Shown here: piece by piece, positions 33,471-44,561 of the stretch
Numbering within the stretch: position 1 is the stretch's first letter
How the letters are laid out: every line of letters starts with the position of its first letter
Notes under the pieces: model-generated
What the model was told of the DNA's origin: nothing
What the model saw: the letters and a program-made list of their open reading frames with translations, nothing else
Database searches by the model: none
Assembly: GCA_963402885.1 (NCBI GenBank)
Contig: OY727100.1
Coordinates: 5,505,501-5,569,500 of the forward strand
DNA from: Antedon bifida
Taxonomy: Eukaryota > Echinodermata > Crinoidea > Comatulida > Antedonidae
Length of the DNA: 64,000 nucleotides
Direction of reading: 5' to 3'
Position numbers and translations under genes: made by a program

Positions 33471-35050
33471 TTGGGCCATTATTCTAAAGTGGAAATTTTA
33501 CCAGGTAGGCTATTTGAGCGTGTACACTATTGTATGTCCTGATAAACTTTCTACTTTTTTAGGTTAAAAATCATTCACTTTTTCTTAGTATTTGTTTACC
33601 TGTTGTACCTTTCACTCATACATCAATGAGAGAATAGTAAGATTACATCACAATTGGTAATTGTTCAAAATATTTAACCAATCAGAGAACACATAAGGTG
33701 AAATTACCATGCAGAAGTAAGCGCAAGTCAAAGACAAAATGAATCAATATCGGGCACGAGTTGCAGCATTTTTTTACCGACAAATGCTACTTACATAACA
33801 TAGGCAACACTTGCAGGCTTTACGAATGCATCTCACGAGCCAAACAAATCCATGAGATTCAAAACGAAGACTCCTCTAACCGACCACGACACAGCAAACG
33901 AGCTCATTTGAACATTGATAAGCGTAGACATACGCACTCGGAACGCAATCGCATAATGCGCCACTCGGATAAATATAGGCATGCACATTGACAACCCCAT
34001 TGACCTTTGAACTATAGTCAGTAATTTGTGGAAAAATACATCCTATAGAAAACAATAGTTTGCAAATTGTCCATTGTAGACAATTACAAATAACAGTGTG
34101 TTATTCTTTACCTGTACCAAATAGTGCCTGTACATTAAATTAACAGAGAAGTTGTTGTATAGGTTTATCGTTGCCAAAATGTATCTTGTCAAACATCAAT
34201 TTAGTTATAAAAATGCAACCATTATAAATATACTTATACTAGCAATCATTAAAATACTGTTTTGTATTTTTGCAGTACTTCTATATTCCTTTAAATTAAA
34301 AATGTAATTTAGCTACAACAATGATAATAAACCTCTATGTTTGGCAAAATACTGTAAACATTTTCAAGCATCAGGATTAATTAATGCAACCAATTAAAAC
34401 TCTCCAAAACCTTACTGTAAAAAAAACCCCCAAAATAACCGATCAGTCATACCACAAAACAAATAACACAACCCATGCTCATAACTTCACAACAACTCAA
34501 GAGATATGTAAAGAGATTTGAAAGAAAGAGTCATAGACAGGTTTCGCCATCCACCTACCATAAGAAAAACACACTCCTCTCCCCTACAAACTTACCGCCA
34601 TTGAGCTACACCAAAACAATTCCTGAAAAAAAAAAAGGAGAAACATAGTAAATATAGGCTGTGAACTATTTTGAATAGCTTTAGGCTGTAAACTATTTTT
34701 AATAGCTTTATTAATATATTTAAATTAATTTTTGGTGATAGTACATCTCGTATTGCAATCATATTATTTAAATGGCTTTTTTTTAAATCAATTATATCTT
34801 GAAGATAGTGGTGGCAAGAAAACCATTAGCAAATAATTTTAAAAACCATGCTGTATTATCTTTACAACAGTTTGGAAACAAAAACTAAACTAATTATAAT
34901 TTCATACTTAATCATAACTATTAAGCAACGGTTAGAGGCGTATCCAGGAATGGACGCGCACTCCTCCCAAAGTATGATTTGCTATAAAAAAAAAACTGAT
35001 GTTAGTTAGAACAATGAAGGATGTGGTTTAAACGACTGCTTACCTTACAC
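33471..35050. other. Noncoding stretch
   Basis: No exon accepted. The 76-codon frame at 33761 is rich in His and Arg and lacks family features. The part next to 35050 is the presumed 3' UTR of the minus-strand gene. Confidence 0.4.
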
Positions 35051-35200
35051 TTAATAGGGCATGACCATTCCAGGGAGGATTACATCCTCGTCTGGAATGA
35101 TGCCCGACGAAATATGGATTACGTTTAAGTTGGAGTTGTAATCACGTTCAAAATCACCGGGCAAGTCATCCGGTTCTTTGGGCTCATCTTCGAAGGAGGG
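35051..35200 (-). CDS. Common exon 5 (last)
   Basis: 150 bp, phase 0, with acceptor TTTTACAG and stop TAA. Reads PSFEDEPKEPDDLPGDFERD and ends DEDVILPGMVMPY. It is acidic, then hydrophobic. Confidence 0.75.
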   Translation of the reverse strand, partial: PSFEDEPKEPDDLPGDFERDYNSNLNVIHISSGIIPDEDVILPGMVMPY

Positions 35201-38200
35201 CTGTAAAACAAATTAAAATTATCTAATAATTTTCTTTTTTTTAAAAGTACTCTTGATATAAAGTACTCTAGTGTATTAATTTTTTTTTTTATAGAAATTA
35301 TAATAAAATGAATGTTAAAATCTATTATACATAGCCATAATACATTTGTATAGAAAAAAAAACAATTTCACCAAAACCAACCATCCTATATGTAATATAA
35401 TATTATATGTATTTATAATTACAACCAAAGTTATACACCTATGTCCATATTGTACTTTTTTTTTCTTTTACATTCAACCAAATCCACCACAAACAAACAC
35501 CACAAAAGACAAGATACTTACAGATGCACTACCGGATGACCTTCCGGATCGGCGTCTTAGTCTGAGAAACATCTTCCTTAAGTTGAAACGTTCTTTAAGG
35601 ACGTCAATCCAGCTTTTCTCAGTGGGCACATCGGGAAAAGCAGCCTTAGTTTCTGGTGGAAATTCACACTTTTCGATCGAACCACTTGGGGAATCCCGAT
35701 CTACCACTGGGGCGGCACTTGGTTCAACTTCGCTGGTAGGAGGTTCGGGTGTGGTGGGTTGTGCTGGAGAGGTTCTATCTAAAAATTAATGATAAAATAA
35801 TATTATTCATTTCTAATTATAACTATTATTTTTTGAAAATAATTTTTTGCCCAGTATGTATGCTCTTTTAAATTAGGTCAATGCTGTTGTGTTATAAATT
35901 GATTGATTTCTATTTTTTAAATTTTGGATTGTTTTTTCAAGTATCCTTTGTTTAATTTTATTTATTTTGTCTTTTATTTATACATTTGAATATTTTTAAT
36001 TTTATTTTTCATTAATTTTGATTAATTTAAAGAAATTAATTTAATTGTGTATTCCATTATGTGTATTACACACAACATGTTATTTTGCTCAGTTTCTTAG
36101 TAGCTTATTAACTTATTATTTACTGTTATCGTTAGCTTAATTGTGTTATAATATACTTTTTACTTGAATATTTTGTTTATTATACTATGATGGGTAAATC
36201 ATTGTTGAGTTAGCTTTTTGCATTATACCTTTCTCCTCAACTTGTATACTCTCAACACTTCCAACAGTGGATACAACGTATGTTGTGGTTGAGAAAGTGG
36301 GCGAAGGGCGCCCACTTGGATCCACTGTGGGAGTGTTGAAAGTTGGTTTGATGGTAGGTTCCTCTTTGTCATCAATAGGCTATAAATAAATCAATCAGTC
36401 AATTGTTACAATATCATAATACAAAATTACTATTCTACTTACTTACTAATTACTACTAACCCTTTTTATTATCTGTCTGTAATTACCTCCGCCAGAATGG
36501 CGAGAGGTTATGTAGTCGATTGAGTGTGTTTCTATATTTTTTCATTAGTTAGCAGGATTACTCATAAAGTTATTGCCAGACCTTTACCAAATTGAAACCA
36601 CAGATATGTGGTCATGAATAATAAATAATAATAATTAATAATAATTACAAAATAGTAATAAAAATAAAAAAAGAACCATAGATCTCAACGGTGAGAGGCT
36701 GGATACATAACCACACAAAACTCACAAAGCTACTCTCTCTAATTCTTCTCCTCCGCCTACTCCTTATCCACGAAAGGAATACATGCTGGTTTTCTGATAA
36801 TGTGGGGTCATCAGCGGTCGCTGCTGATGTAGCAGCAGCAGCATCAGCGGCGGCAGCATTAGCTGCGGCAGCCGGTCCAATGGTATCTAATACCTAAACA
36901 GCAATAAAAACTATTAGTATTGCAATCATTTCTTAACATCACATTTTGTTGTTTTAATAAAATTATAATTTATCTTTATAAAATGTAAACAGGTCTTTCG
37001 ATAGACAGAAAAATTAAATTACGATCATTGACATTTTACAATAATTTTAGTCAGTGCAAAGTTATATTTTTATCTCAAACAAATATATCCATGCAAGTTG
37101 AAACCCCTCAAATAATACTAAATTGAAAGATTGTCCCCCGAAAAAATTTGTTTTTATACAATTGTTTGTCATATAATGGTTATTCACTTTTCACTAATTT
37201 TAATTTTTTATGTTTTGGGGACATCTTTAAAGTCTTTTTGTGACTTTTTGTGAAACCAAATAATTCTGGTCATTATTCTGGAGGTTTATTACCTCCGCCA
37301 AGGAGGTTATATTTTCACCCCTGTATGTTTGTGTTTATACTATTATGTTTTAATTGATAGTAACTTTTTCAAAAAAATAATAACACAAACAATAAAACAA
37401 ACTATGAAAAATTTTGATGAATCACAAATTATTAAAAAAAATCAACATTAAGTATTTCAAATGTTATTGTTAAATGTTAGTTATTATTAGTAACATTAAC
37501 AATCATTTAAAGCAAATCAGTCAATAATTGAAAACTTTAATAACAACAAATATATAATATATATTATTTAATATTACAGTTAATAACAATAACAAAAATA
37601 ATTTAATAACACATTTTAAATAAAAAGAAATGTATTATCTTTATTTGAATTGTTTAAAAAATAAATTTTAAAATTGATTAAAATTAAAATTACATGTAAT
37701 TCTTAAATTTTTCAGTTATTAATTTAATTAATATTTAATAACCCCTAATGATTGGAAAATTTAATCAATACATTATTATATAGGGCTAGTATAAAATAAC
37801 AATGATCTATAGTAAAATTTTAATTTCCATTTCTTGAGGAAAGTTAAATAAAAACATAATATAAATTAAAATAATTTTAAATAAATCAAAATAGGTATAG
37901 GCCTATAAGTATTACAATTTTAAATTATGAATATGAGCTATAAAATTATTTTAAATTAAGTAATTATTTTTTGAAATAAAGTTCAAGTTCATATTTAATT
38001 AATAGAATATAAAATATTCATATTTGAAATAATAATATCTAATAACATTAACTAGAAAATAAAATTATAAAATATTAAATTAAATCATTGTATTAATAAA
38101 TCATTTAAATTGTTACAAAGTTTTATAAAAACGGAAAATACAGAAATACAAATATATTAAATGAGGATACAAACAAATAAACACACAGTGACATAAAATT

Positions 38201-39938
38201 ATTCACATATTTTATTTACCAATAATTCTGCTTATCCCTTGGATAAAAAGTAGGCATCTAAAGAAAGGCTGATTATTAAATACAAGAATACATTAGCACA
38301 GAAAACTAATTAACTAACTATGTAGGTAGACTAGGCCTATTCTATTCAATTCAAAGTGACATTTATTTACTTCAAAAAAGAGATAAAAACCGATAACATA
38401 AAAAAAAGCAGAATGCTTGTGGAAGACAAGAAGTATAGACAAATAATAAGATTATATTAAACAGACAGATAAAAATAAAATTTAAAAAAATATCATTTAA
38501 AAATTAATAATATTTATAGGCCCCTAATAGCCTAGGCCTACTATATAATAATAATTAAAATATACTTTTTAAGTCTGAAAGAAAGCTTTTCTTAGATACC
38601 TAAAACTAATAATAGGCCATACACACTGTTGTTGGATTGGATTGGTAATTCTTAGAGAGCACCTAGACTAGCTAGGCCTAGCCAATTATTTTTTATTTGA
38701 TAAAAAGAAATAAAACAATTTATATTATACATTATTACTAGGCTAGAGGCCTAGCTAGGCCTAGCTAGTTAGGCCTGGCATAGCCGTAGGGACTAATTAA
38801 AATTTCTCTTTCTCTAATAATTAAATGCCCAAAGTTAGCCTGGCTAGGCCTATATACTTGGATGTGTATTTTTGATGCGCTAGCTAGCTCTCCTTGAACG
38901 TACCTTTTTTCGATCCTCCTCACGAGACGTGCGTGCGCGCAAACACACACACCAAAGGTATACGTACGTACAAACGCTCGTTTTTCCAGCAGGCCTAGTC
39001 TCCTGCTTGCTACTAACTAACTATCCTAGTCTAGCCCTAGGCTCCTAGCTAAAATTGAATAAGATCAAACTTTACCTGGACTCTTGAGGAATTGGTTTTG
39101 CAACAGCATAGAGTAGATAACATTTTTATTTTAGTACGATTTATGTTAAAGAAACCGTATGTAACTTTGTATTTTATTATTTTTGTAGTACGCGTACGTA
39201 GTTAATGGTTACCATGCGCACAACTGTGAGACTATTAATTGCATATGCGCACATACCAAATCATGATGGTGTAGCCTCATATTATTATACACACTAAAAA
39301 CAGGCTCTCCTCCGCAGATGCTGGCCGGCCTTGTGTGTTTCTTCCATCCTCGCGCGCACCAGCAGCAAGGCTCAATTTAGCAGGCGCGCTTAGCTAGGAG
39401 GAGGAGGAGAGGCCAAGCAAACTGTCCAATTTTTGCATTAATTCATTGTTTATTTAAAATTGTACTTCCCAATTTGTATAGTGTTATAAAACTTTACCTC
39501 GATTCTTGAGGTATTGTTCTTACAACAGCATAGAAAAGATAACATTTGTTTTAGGTTTTCTGAACGATTACGATACAAAAGAAATGAATGTAACAACTTT
39601 GCATTATAGGTTATGTACGCGTACGTAGTAATGGTAACCATGCGCACATATTGTGAGCCTATTTGCACATGCGCGCGGCACAAACGAATCATGATGGTGT
39701 AGCCTAGAATTTTGGAAAGCACCATGTTTCTTTGATTCTCATGCGCCGCGCACCTTCTAACGCTCGATTCAGCATGCGGCGCGGCCTAGGCTAGAAGCCC
39801 TAGAAAAATGTCAACTTTTCCAAGTTTTTTATTGATTTTTTCAAATTGTCTAACCCCCATACAAACAATTTTATAGTTATTAAACTTTACCTGGACTGTA
39901 GAAGTATTGTTTCCGCAACAGCAAAGTAAAGAAGGCAT
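35051..39938 (-). CDS. Five-exon gene of unknown family with alternative first exons (about 257 aa)
   Basis: Exons on the minus strand: one of three first exons (39938-39891, 39545-39498 or 39123-39076), then 36893-36726, 36379-36229, 35778-35522 and 35200-35051. Phases (0, 0, 1, 0) agree at every junction and the frame ends in TAA. The protein has a short cysteine-rich N-terminus (LCCC), an Ala-rich second segment, a Pro/Thr/Ser-rich middle, a basic patch (LRKMFLRLRRRSGR) and an acidic C-terminus ending ILPGMVMPY. The triple cysteine close to the start suggests palmitoylation and membrane attachment. No family was recognised, so no function is given. Confidence 0.7.
35522..35778 (-). CDS. 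Common exon 4
   Basis: 257 bp, phase 1 to 0, GTAAGT donor. Reads DRTSPAQPTTPEPPTSEVEP, later SWIDVLKERFNLRKM and LRRRSGRSSGSAS. Confidence 0.75.
36229..36379 (-). CDS. Common exon 3
   Basis: 151 bp, phase 0 to 1. Reads PIDDKEEPTIKPTFNTPTVD, Pro/Thr/Ser-rich, likely disordered. It has an inverted paralogue at 32471-32624 that includes flanking intron sequence. Confidence 0.75.
36478..36640 (+). repeat. TTACCTCCGCC dispersed repeat, copy 1
   Basis: Starts AATTACCTCCGCCAGAATGG and holds CAGGATTACTCATAAAGTTA, the usual text of a dispersed repeat common in invertebrate genomes. Lies in the intron between exons 2 and 3 of the unknown gene. Confidence 0.6.
36726..36893 (-). CDS. Common exon 2, alanine-rich
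   Basis: 168 bp, phase 0 to 0, strong GTGAGT donor. Reads VLDTIGPAAAANAAAADAAA and goes on to DDPTLSENQHVFLSWIRSRR. The end is strongly basic. The weaker GTATTC donor nearer the Ala run would also keep phase 0. Confidence 0.6.
37288..37345 (+). repeat. TTACCTCCGCC dispersed repeat, copy 2
   Basis: Begins TTACCTCCGCCAAGGAGGTT, with an inverted CCTCCGCCAAGGAGG core, then TTTTCACCC. Truncated. Confidence 0.6.
37346..38880. other. Very AT-rich intron
   Basis: Long A/T simple-like sequence in the first intron of the unknown gene, with no coding exon. A cluster of GGCCTA words occurs near 38520-38850. Confidence 0.5.
39076..39123 (-). CDS. Alternative first exon a (MLSTLCCC)
   Basis: 48 bp, MLSTLCCCKTNSSRVQ, donor GTAAAG. 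Closest to the common exons. Confidence 0.65.
39124..39290 (-). promoter_or_regulatory. Promoter-like block upstream of first exon a
   Basis: Contains TACGCGTACGTAGTTAATGG, then TTACCATGCGCACA, then CATATGCGCACA and ATCATGATGGTGTAGCC in the same order as the block of exon b. No TATA box was evident. Confidence 0.45.
39498..39545 (-). CDS. Alternative first exon b (MLSFLCCC)
   Basis: 48 bp, MLSFLCCCKNNTSRIE, donor GTAAAG. A tandem copy of exons a and c; start-to-start distances are 393 and 422 bp. Confidence 0.65.
39546..39710 (-). promoter_or_regulatory. Promoter-like block upstream of first exon b
   Basis: Shares TACGCGTACGTAGTAATGG, the palindrome ATGGTAACCAT followed by GCGCACA, CACATGCGCGC and ATCATGATGGTGTAGCC with the neighbouring copy. 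Two ATGCGC words about 30-40 bp apart recall NRF-1-type sites; factor identity is inferred. Confidence 0.45.
39891..39938 (-). CDS. Alternative first exon c (MPSLLCCC)
   Basis: 48-bp coding part reading MPSLLCCCGNNTSTVQ, followed by the donor GTAAAG. Ends in phase 0 like the other two. It is the farthest from the body of the gene and has its own upstream block. Confidence 0.65.
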
Positions 39939-40080
39939 TTTAATTTTAGGTTTTCCGAGTATGCGATGAATGAACAAGTATGTATACTATATGTACGTAC
40001 GTAGTTATGGTAACCACACGCACATCAATGTGATAGCATCTTTTGCACATGCGCAAAACATAGATGATGTAACCATTGTT
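39939..40080 (-). promoter_or_regulatory. Promoter-like block upstream of first exon c
   Basis: Shares GTACGTAGTTATGGTAACCA, GCGCACATC and CACATGCGCAAAAC with the other two blocks, more diverged at its far end. Confidence 0.4.
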
Positions 40081-40200
40081 GTTTGCGCATGCTCATATGT
40101 GACGTTGTATTAAGTATTCTGATAAAATTCAATCTAAAGTACTTTATCTATTTTATCACAAAACAACAATAAATAAAAAATGATAATACTCATTTTTAGT

Positions 40201-40330
40201 CGCGTGGACGCGACTCTATAGTTCACTATGTCGGTCGGTTGGTCGGTCGGTCTGTCTGTCGGTCTGTCTGTCGGTCCGGTATCACTATGCATTGTAGCAC
40301 GCGACTTAATGGCTGTTGGCCTTGTTATAT
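40201..40330 (-). repeat. GACCGACAG-rich dispersed repeat, inverted copy
   Basis: Inverse of 18200-18303: TTCACTATGTCGGTCGGTTG and then CTGTCGGTCCGGTATCACTA. It opens with a hairpin, AGTCGCGT-GG-ACGCGACT (about 40198-40215), which is lost in the other copies. Confidence 0.85.
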
Positions 40331-40560
40331 AGAGCTTTGCACAAAGGTTCTAAGCGCTTCACATTATTACCCCGGTCATTTTTTGGATCAAACATGCCGG
40401 ACACATACTACCATAAAAAATGCAGCTAGTAAAATCAGCGCAATTGTGTTTTGACTTTACCATGTACCCATTTGTGCCCCTGGGTGGAGAGAGGCAAACC
40501 AACATGTCTTAGAGGGATGATCCTTGTCCACCGTAACATCGTCCATGACATTGCGCCACG
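40331..40560 (-). repeat. Dispersed repeat with GCGC tail, copy 2
   Basis: Matches 19460-19640 (CATTATTACCCCGGTCATTT and GCAGCTAGTAAAATCAGCGC). It is longer on the right, with CCCCTGGGTGGAGAGAGGCA. It directly follows the GACCGACAG module. Confidence 0.7.
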
Positions 40561-41697
40561 CACCCTTCTCCGCGGCTTTTTGAAATTACTACTTTTAAGC
40601 AAAAAAATCGTTTTCTTATAGTTACAACATGAGAAAGATAACGATACATATCTGTCCATGGAGGTATAAAATTAGATACCTCCATGATCTGTCTATTAAT
40701 CAAATTGTATTTAATATGATATTTATCAAAGACAGCATAAATGGTTATTGTATAGTTCTAAAATGAAAACTTTTCAATTTCGTTTGTTTTATGCAAGATA
40801 CATATTTATCTATTTATCGATGATCGTTACATGGGCCTTTTATACAGATTCAATTTACTATAAAATGGCATAAATTCAAATAAGCCTACATTTGCTTAAA
40901 TTTTAAAATGGATATAAAATAAATCAAAAAGATAAATACAGAGCTATAGACTATAAAAATATTTCCTGGCCACAACGAGAATATGAATCAAGTTGAGTCA
41001 ATCAATCAATGAATCAATCAATTCAAATAATATTTACCAAAAGTTAGCCAGCTTTATATATAAAATAAATAGAATAGTAAAATATGTTTCGTTTTATATA
41101 TTAATGTGAACATTGACTGATTTATTTTTTCAGCAAATGTATATACTGCCATATTATAATATAGACTTGTTTAATAAATAAAAACAAAATAAACGATTTA
41201 AAATGATATGTGTACCATTCTTTGCGTTGAGTCAAACTACTTATAAAATGCAGTCAACACAACAGCACCATCAAAATAGTAATTCAATACGAATGGAAAT
41301 ATCGGCATGCAGATTTTATTTAAAAAAAACACAAACAAATCAAAGCAGTAATTGAATAAAAAGAAAGTATTTCTTTGTAATGACGCTTTGATTTCATTCA
41401 TTATAGAAACAATACATCACATGATAAATGGTCATTGACTTTGAGGCGCATTGATTTAATGCATAGGCTTATAATAAAAGAAAAAACACATAAGACAAAG
41501 CATAATGTTCGGTTGCTTTTCGTAAACCAAAAAGTCGGATGATGCGTAAATCATAATTTTTTGTCAATACTAAAAAATGTCCTTTGTGAAAGCAACACAA
41601 AAGTTGAGCAAATAATAATTGTCTCCTCTGTACAAAATAGGGATGCAAGTACGTACATGCTCACTTTTAATCTTATTTATCTTTGACTGCAACAAAA
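40561..41697. other. AT-rich noncoding stretch
   Basis: No exon or element recognised. Confidence 0.5.
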
Positions 41698-41860
41698 ATG
41701 AACGTCTGTATCCAGTGTAGAGAACCTGTTAATCATCGCCAGGAGGCTGTTTTTTTTTTTGCGAGGAGTGCCAATGATGGCAACATCGAACTTGCGGTAC
41801 TGGAATAACACGTGCTGCCTATCTTGCTGGTATCCACGACGGCTACATTGATTATTTATT
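41698..41860 (+). pseudogene. Zinc-finger segment of a transposon protein, decayed
   Basis: Reads MNVCIQCREPVNHRQEAV, then a T-run, then CEECQ, a TGA stop, and WQHRTCGTGITRAAYLAG. The Cys/His layout (C-x2-C, C-x2-C, W-x-HRTC-x-TGI) is that of a zinc finger that precedes MULE/FLYWCH-type transposase regions in invertebrate genomes. No transposase follows. Confidence 0.4.
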
Positions 41861-42273
41861 TTGTTTTATTTAATTTAATCAGTTAGTTAATTTGTAACTT
41901 AAAATTAAAATTGAAACTGAAATAATAGTTTAAAATAAAAATAAAATATAATCTTAACATTTTTGTAAATTGATTTAATTTTTGTTGATTATGAATTTTT
42001 ATATAATTGTTGCTATTCAATAAAATAAAATATTTACTTAAAGTTGTTTATATTATAAGTATTTTTGTTTGTTGTCCATTAGGCTATGACTTGATACCAC
42101 TATAACTACTAATCTATTAATCTGGAAAAAAAAAAGAAAAATTAATTGTTCAAAAGTTAATTAATGAATGTATTCATTTATTAATTTGTGTAGAAATAGT
42201 GCGTATGCATTACATTTCCGCAAACACATTACAGTATTACTTACAGTATTCACAACACTACAGTGTTACTTAA
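41861..42273. other. AT-rich spacer
   Basis: Nothing recognised. Confidence 0.4.
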
Positions 42274-42835
42274 GCCCCTTTCTCACAGATGTGCCTGCAA
42301 TATACCGGTACAGTGCTGGCGTCGTGCCGGTATCGTTACCTATGGAACGCCATCGCTGCCTCTGGCAGCAAACTTTAATTCTATTCGGCTCTTTTACCAT
42401 TACGTTCGGCTCTTTTAGCATTCGGCGCATTTCTATTCGGCCCATTTACCATTACGTTCGGCTCTTTCAGCATTCGGCGCATTTCTATTTGGCCCATTTA
42501 CCATTACGTTCGGCTCTTTCAGCATTCGTCTCTTTTTTATTCGGCCCATTTACCATTACGTTCGGCTCTTTCAGCATTCGTCTCTTTTTTATTCGGCCCA
42601 TTTACCATTACGTTCGGCTCTTTTTGATTCGGCCCTTTTTTATTCGGCTCTTTCTGCATTACGTTGGGCTCTTTTTAATCGGCATTTTTTTATATGGCGC
42701 AATTAAAATCTAACCTTTGACATGGGGGCCGGAGGCAGCGATGGCGTTCCATAGTTACCGGCATATACCCATTCTCATCGGACTATCGTGCCGGAAATAT
42801 AACCGGTATATACTGGCTTTCTGTGAGAAAGGAGT
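42274..42835. mobile_element. Foldback element carrying a 52-bp tandem array
   Basis: The left end reads CCCCTTTCTCACAGA and the right end is its inverse (TCTGTGAGAAAGGAG). Further in, ATATACCGGT and TATGGAACGCCATCGCTGCC occur inverted at both sides. The middle is a tandem array (about 42390-42660). The continuous 181-codon frame over it is a by-product of the repeat. No target duplication could be settled. Confidence 0.7.
42390..42660 (+). repeat. 52-bp tandem array
   Basis: About five units, each with ACCATTACGTTCGGCTCTTT and then CAGCATTCG. The word starts at 42396 and again at 42448, giving a 52-bp period. Within units a half-length TTCGGC-CTTTT rhythm is visible. Confidence 0.85.
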
Positions 42836-43149
42836 CGGACATATTCGGCCAATAAAAAGTCTCTGACAAAATAATTATTGAGGGCGTCCTTTATTGTTAT
42901 TATTTTTGTCTAGCGATATATCGCGGCGAAAGTTAAGTTACAGATTATTATTATATTATTATTATTATTATTACCCTTTTTTAGTTTATCCTTGGCCTAC
43001 TTTAGGCTAGAGGAGAATACTTTTGTTTATGTATAGTTGTTGCTAAAAAGAGTAAATAAACTCTCAAAGATAATATTTAGGTACAATACATTAATTATAC
43101 TTAGCCTCTAGGCAACGTATAAACTGCACATCATATGCCCTATAACGGA

Positions 43150-43326
43150 AAATTGAAAATCAGACAATTAAGGAATTTATTTACAAAGACAACGAAATTG
43201 TCGGGTGGGTCTGAACGACGAACACCAACAAAACGTGCGATATGGCTATTGGAGAAAATGAAGTTCATGATACTTTTAGAGAAGATGCTGAAAACACTCC
43301 AGCGTCCCCAGTTCGTACACGGTGTC
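43150..43326 (-). pseudogene. Harbinger transposase fragment, second part
   Basis: The minus strand reads a TGDAGVFSASSLK-like motif, which in Harbinger (HARBI1/DDE_Tnp_4) transposases follows VDIGA. A stop and frame loss follow. It is separated from the first part by the foldback insertion. Confidence 0.5.
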
Positions 43327-44034
43327 TGATCATTTCGGCCGCCAGTCATTTCGGCCGCTGGTTATGGAATTGCCAAATTCATGAAACGCCAAAAAGGACA
43401 AAATATGTATTGTTCATTTCGGCCGCCAGAATTGTAATTTTTCTTGAATATGTATGACACGCCATGTGTGTTAAAATGTTAATATTTTACTAAAGACTGT
43501 ATTAAAGCCCAATCGTCGGTCTTCAATTCCAGAAACAGCAGCGATATTTATGGCGTGCACATTGCCATCACGAATATTAATGATATTTCTTTAATAAGAA
43601 GAGGTGATGCTGAAGTTTTTTTATGTGCCAGTCAAAAACACTTTTATTCGTATGTTTTACATTTATTATATTCATAAAGAAACACATTTTTACAAAGCAC
43701 ACACATCTTCGAGACCTGTAATATAAAAAATCAATATTCATTTTGACCAAAATATTCAGACGGTAATACCGTAATATAACTTTAAATCTACGGCAAAAAC
43801 AAAATGTATTTAGCCCATTGCACAACTGATCTCTGGTTTAAATGACCATAGTTCTCTGTGGCGTTCCATAGACTTGCTAAAGTTATTTTTTTCACTGTAA
43901 TACTGTACAGTTATTTCTGGCTATTTCAATTTGGTGCGCCATACCTGGCGGCCGAAATGATCATGCCATATTTTGTCCTTTTTGGAGTTTCATGAATTTG
44001 GTCGTTCCATAACCGGCGGCCGAAATGACTGGCT
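43327..44034. mobile_element. MITE inserted in the Harbinger transposase
   Basis: Terminal inverted repeats of about 90 bp: left (43343-43431) CAGTCATTTCGGCCGCTGGT and AATTCATGAAACGCCAAAAA, right (43943-44034) the inverse. The words CATTTCGGCCGCCAG occur at both inner ends too. No ORF of its own. Confidence 0.75.
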
Positions 44035-44232
44035 GCTATGTCTACATAAAGAAATTTATAATTTATAAGTGCTAGTAAAAGGACGCTAAAAATGTTTGTA
44101 ATTGAAAAATTTGGATCCACTGTTCTCTGTTTAACAGCAATATGTTTGCAATCTATAGCTCCCATACAGCATGGATAGTTCCAAGATGTGTTGAAGTTAC
44201 CTGCTACGTCCTTCCATTCAGCTTCAGTGTTT
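44035..44232 (-). pseudogene. Harbinger transposase fragment, first part
   Basis: Reads EAEWKDVAGNF, YPCCMGAIDCKHIAVKQ and SVLLLALINYKFLYVDIAA on the minus strand. GAIDCKH contains the first catalytic Asp (family consensus GxxDGKH). The frame is cut exactly where the MITE begins. Confidence 0.75.
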
Positions 44233-44280
44233 GAAAATATAGTAAATTGTTATGTTATTAACTTTTGTTCTTTTAGACAC

Positions 44281-44561
44281 CTCACGACGACATACTTCTT
44301 GATGAAAGTATGAATGAAAAAGATGACGACATTGTAGGGGATGACGCTGGTGAAGGTGAACCTGAACTACCCACTAATAATATCGACAAAAGCCCCAACC
44401 AAGAAAAGAAAAATTCCCGTCGTAAACAAAGAAAAGATCGGGAAATGGAAATACTGGTGGGATTAGCCTCAGCGATTTCCATGCGAAAGAGTGAGAAGAA
44501 AGATAGTAGCATGGATGAGGTTGTTATGCTACATACAATAGCTCTTCACTACGTACATTAG
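44281..44561 (+). CDS. Candidate exon of a transposon-linked Myb/MADF-type protein
   Basis: After a TTTTAG acceptor the frame reads TPHDDILLDESMNEKDDD, a charged middle and REMEILVGLASAISMRKSEK to a stop. Harbinger elements usually carry such a second DNA-binding protein. The resemblance is to its acidic C-terminal part only and is weak. Confidence 0.3.

Noticed and set aside
35346-35789. 147-codon plus-strand frame
   Set aside because: It is the complement of exon 4 of the minus-strand gene, whose splice sites and phases fit.
42168-42713. 181-codon open frame
   Set aside because: It runs over a 52-bp tandem array and inverted repeats; the repeated translation is a by-product of the unit, not a gene.
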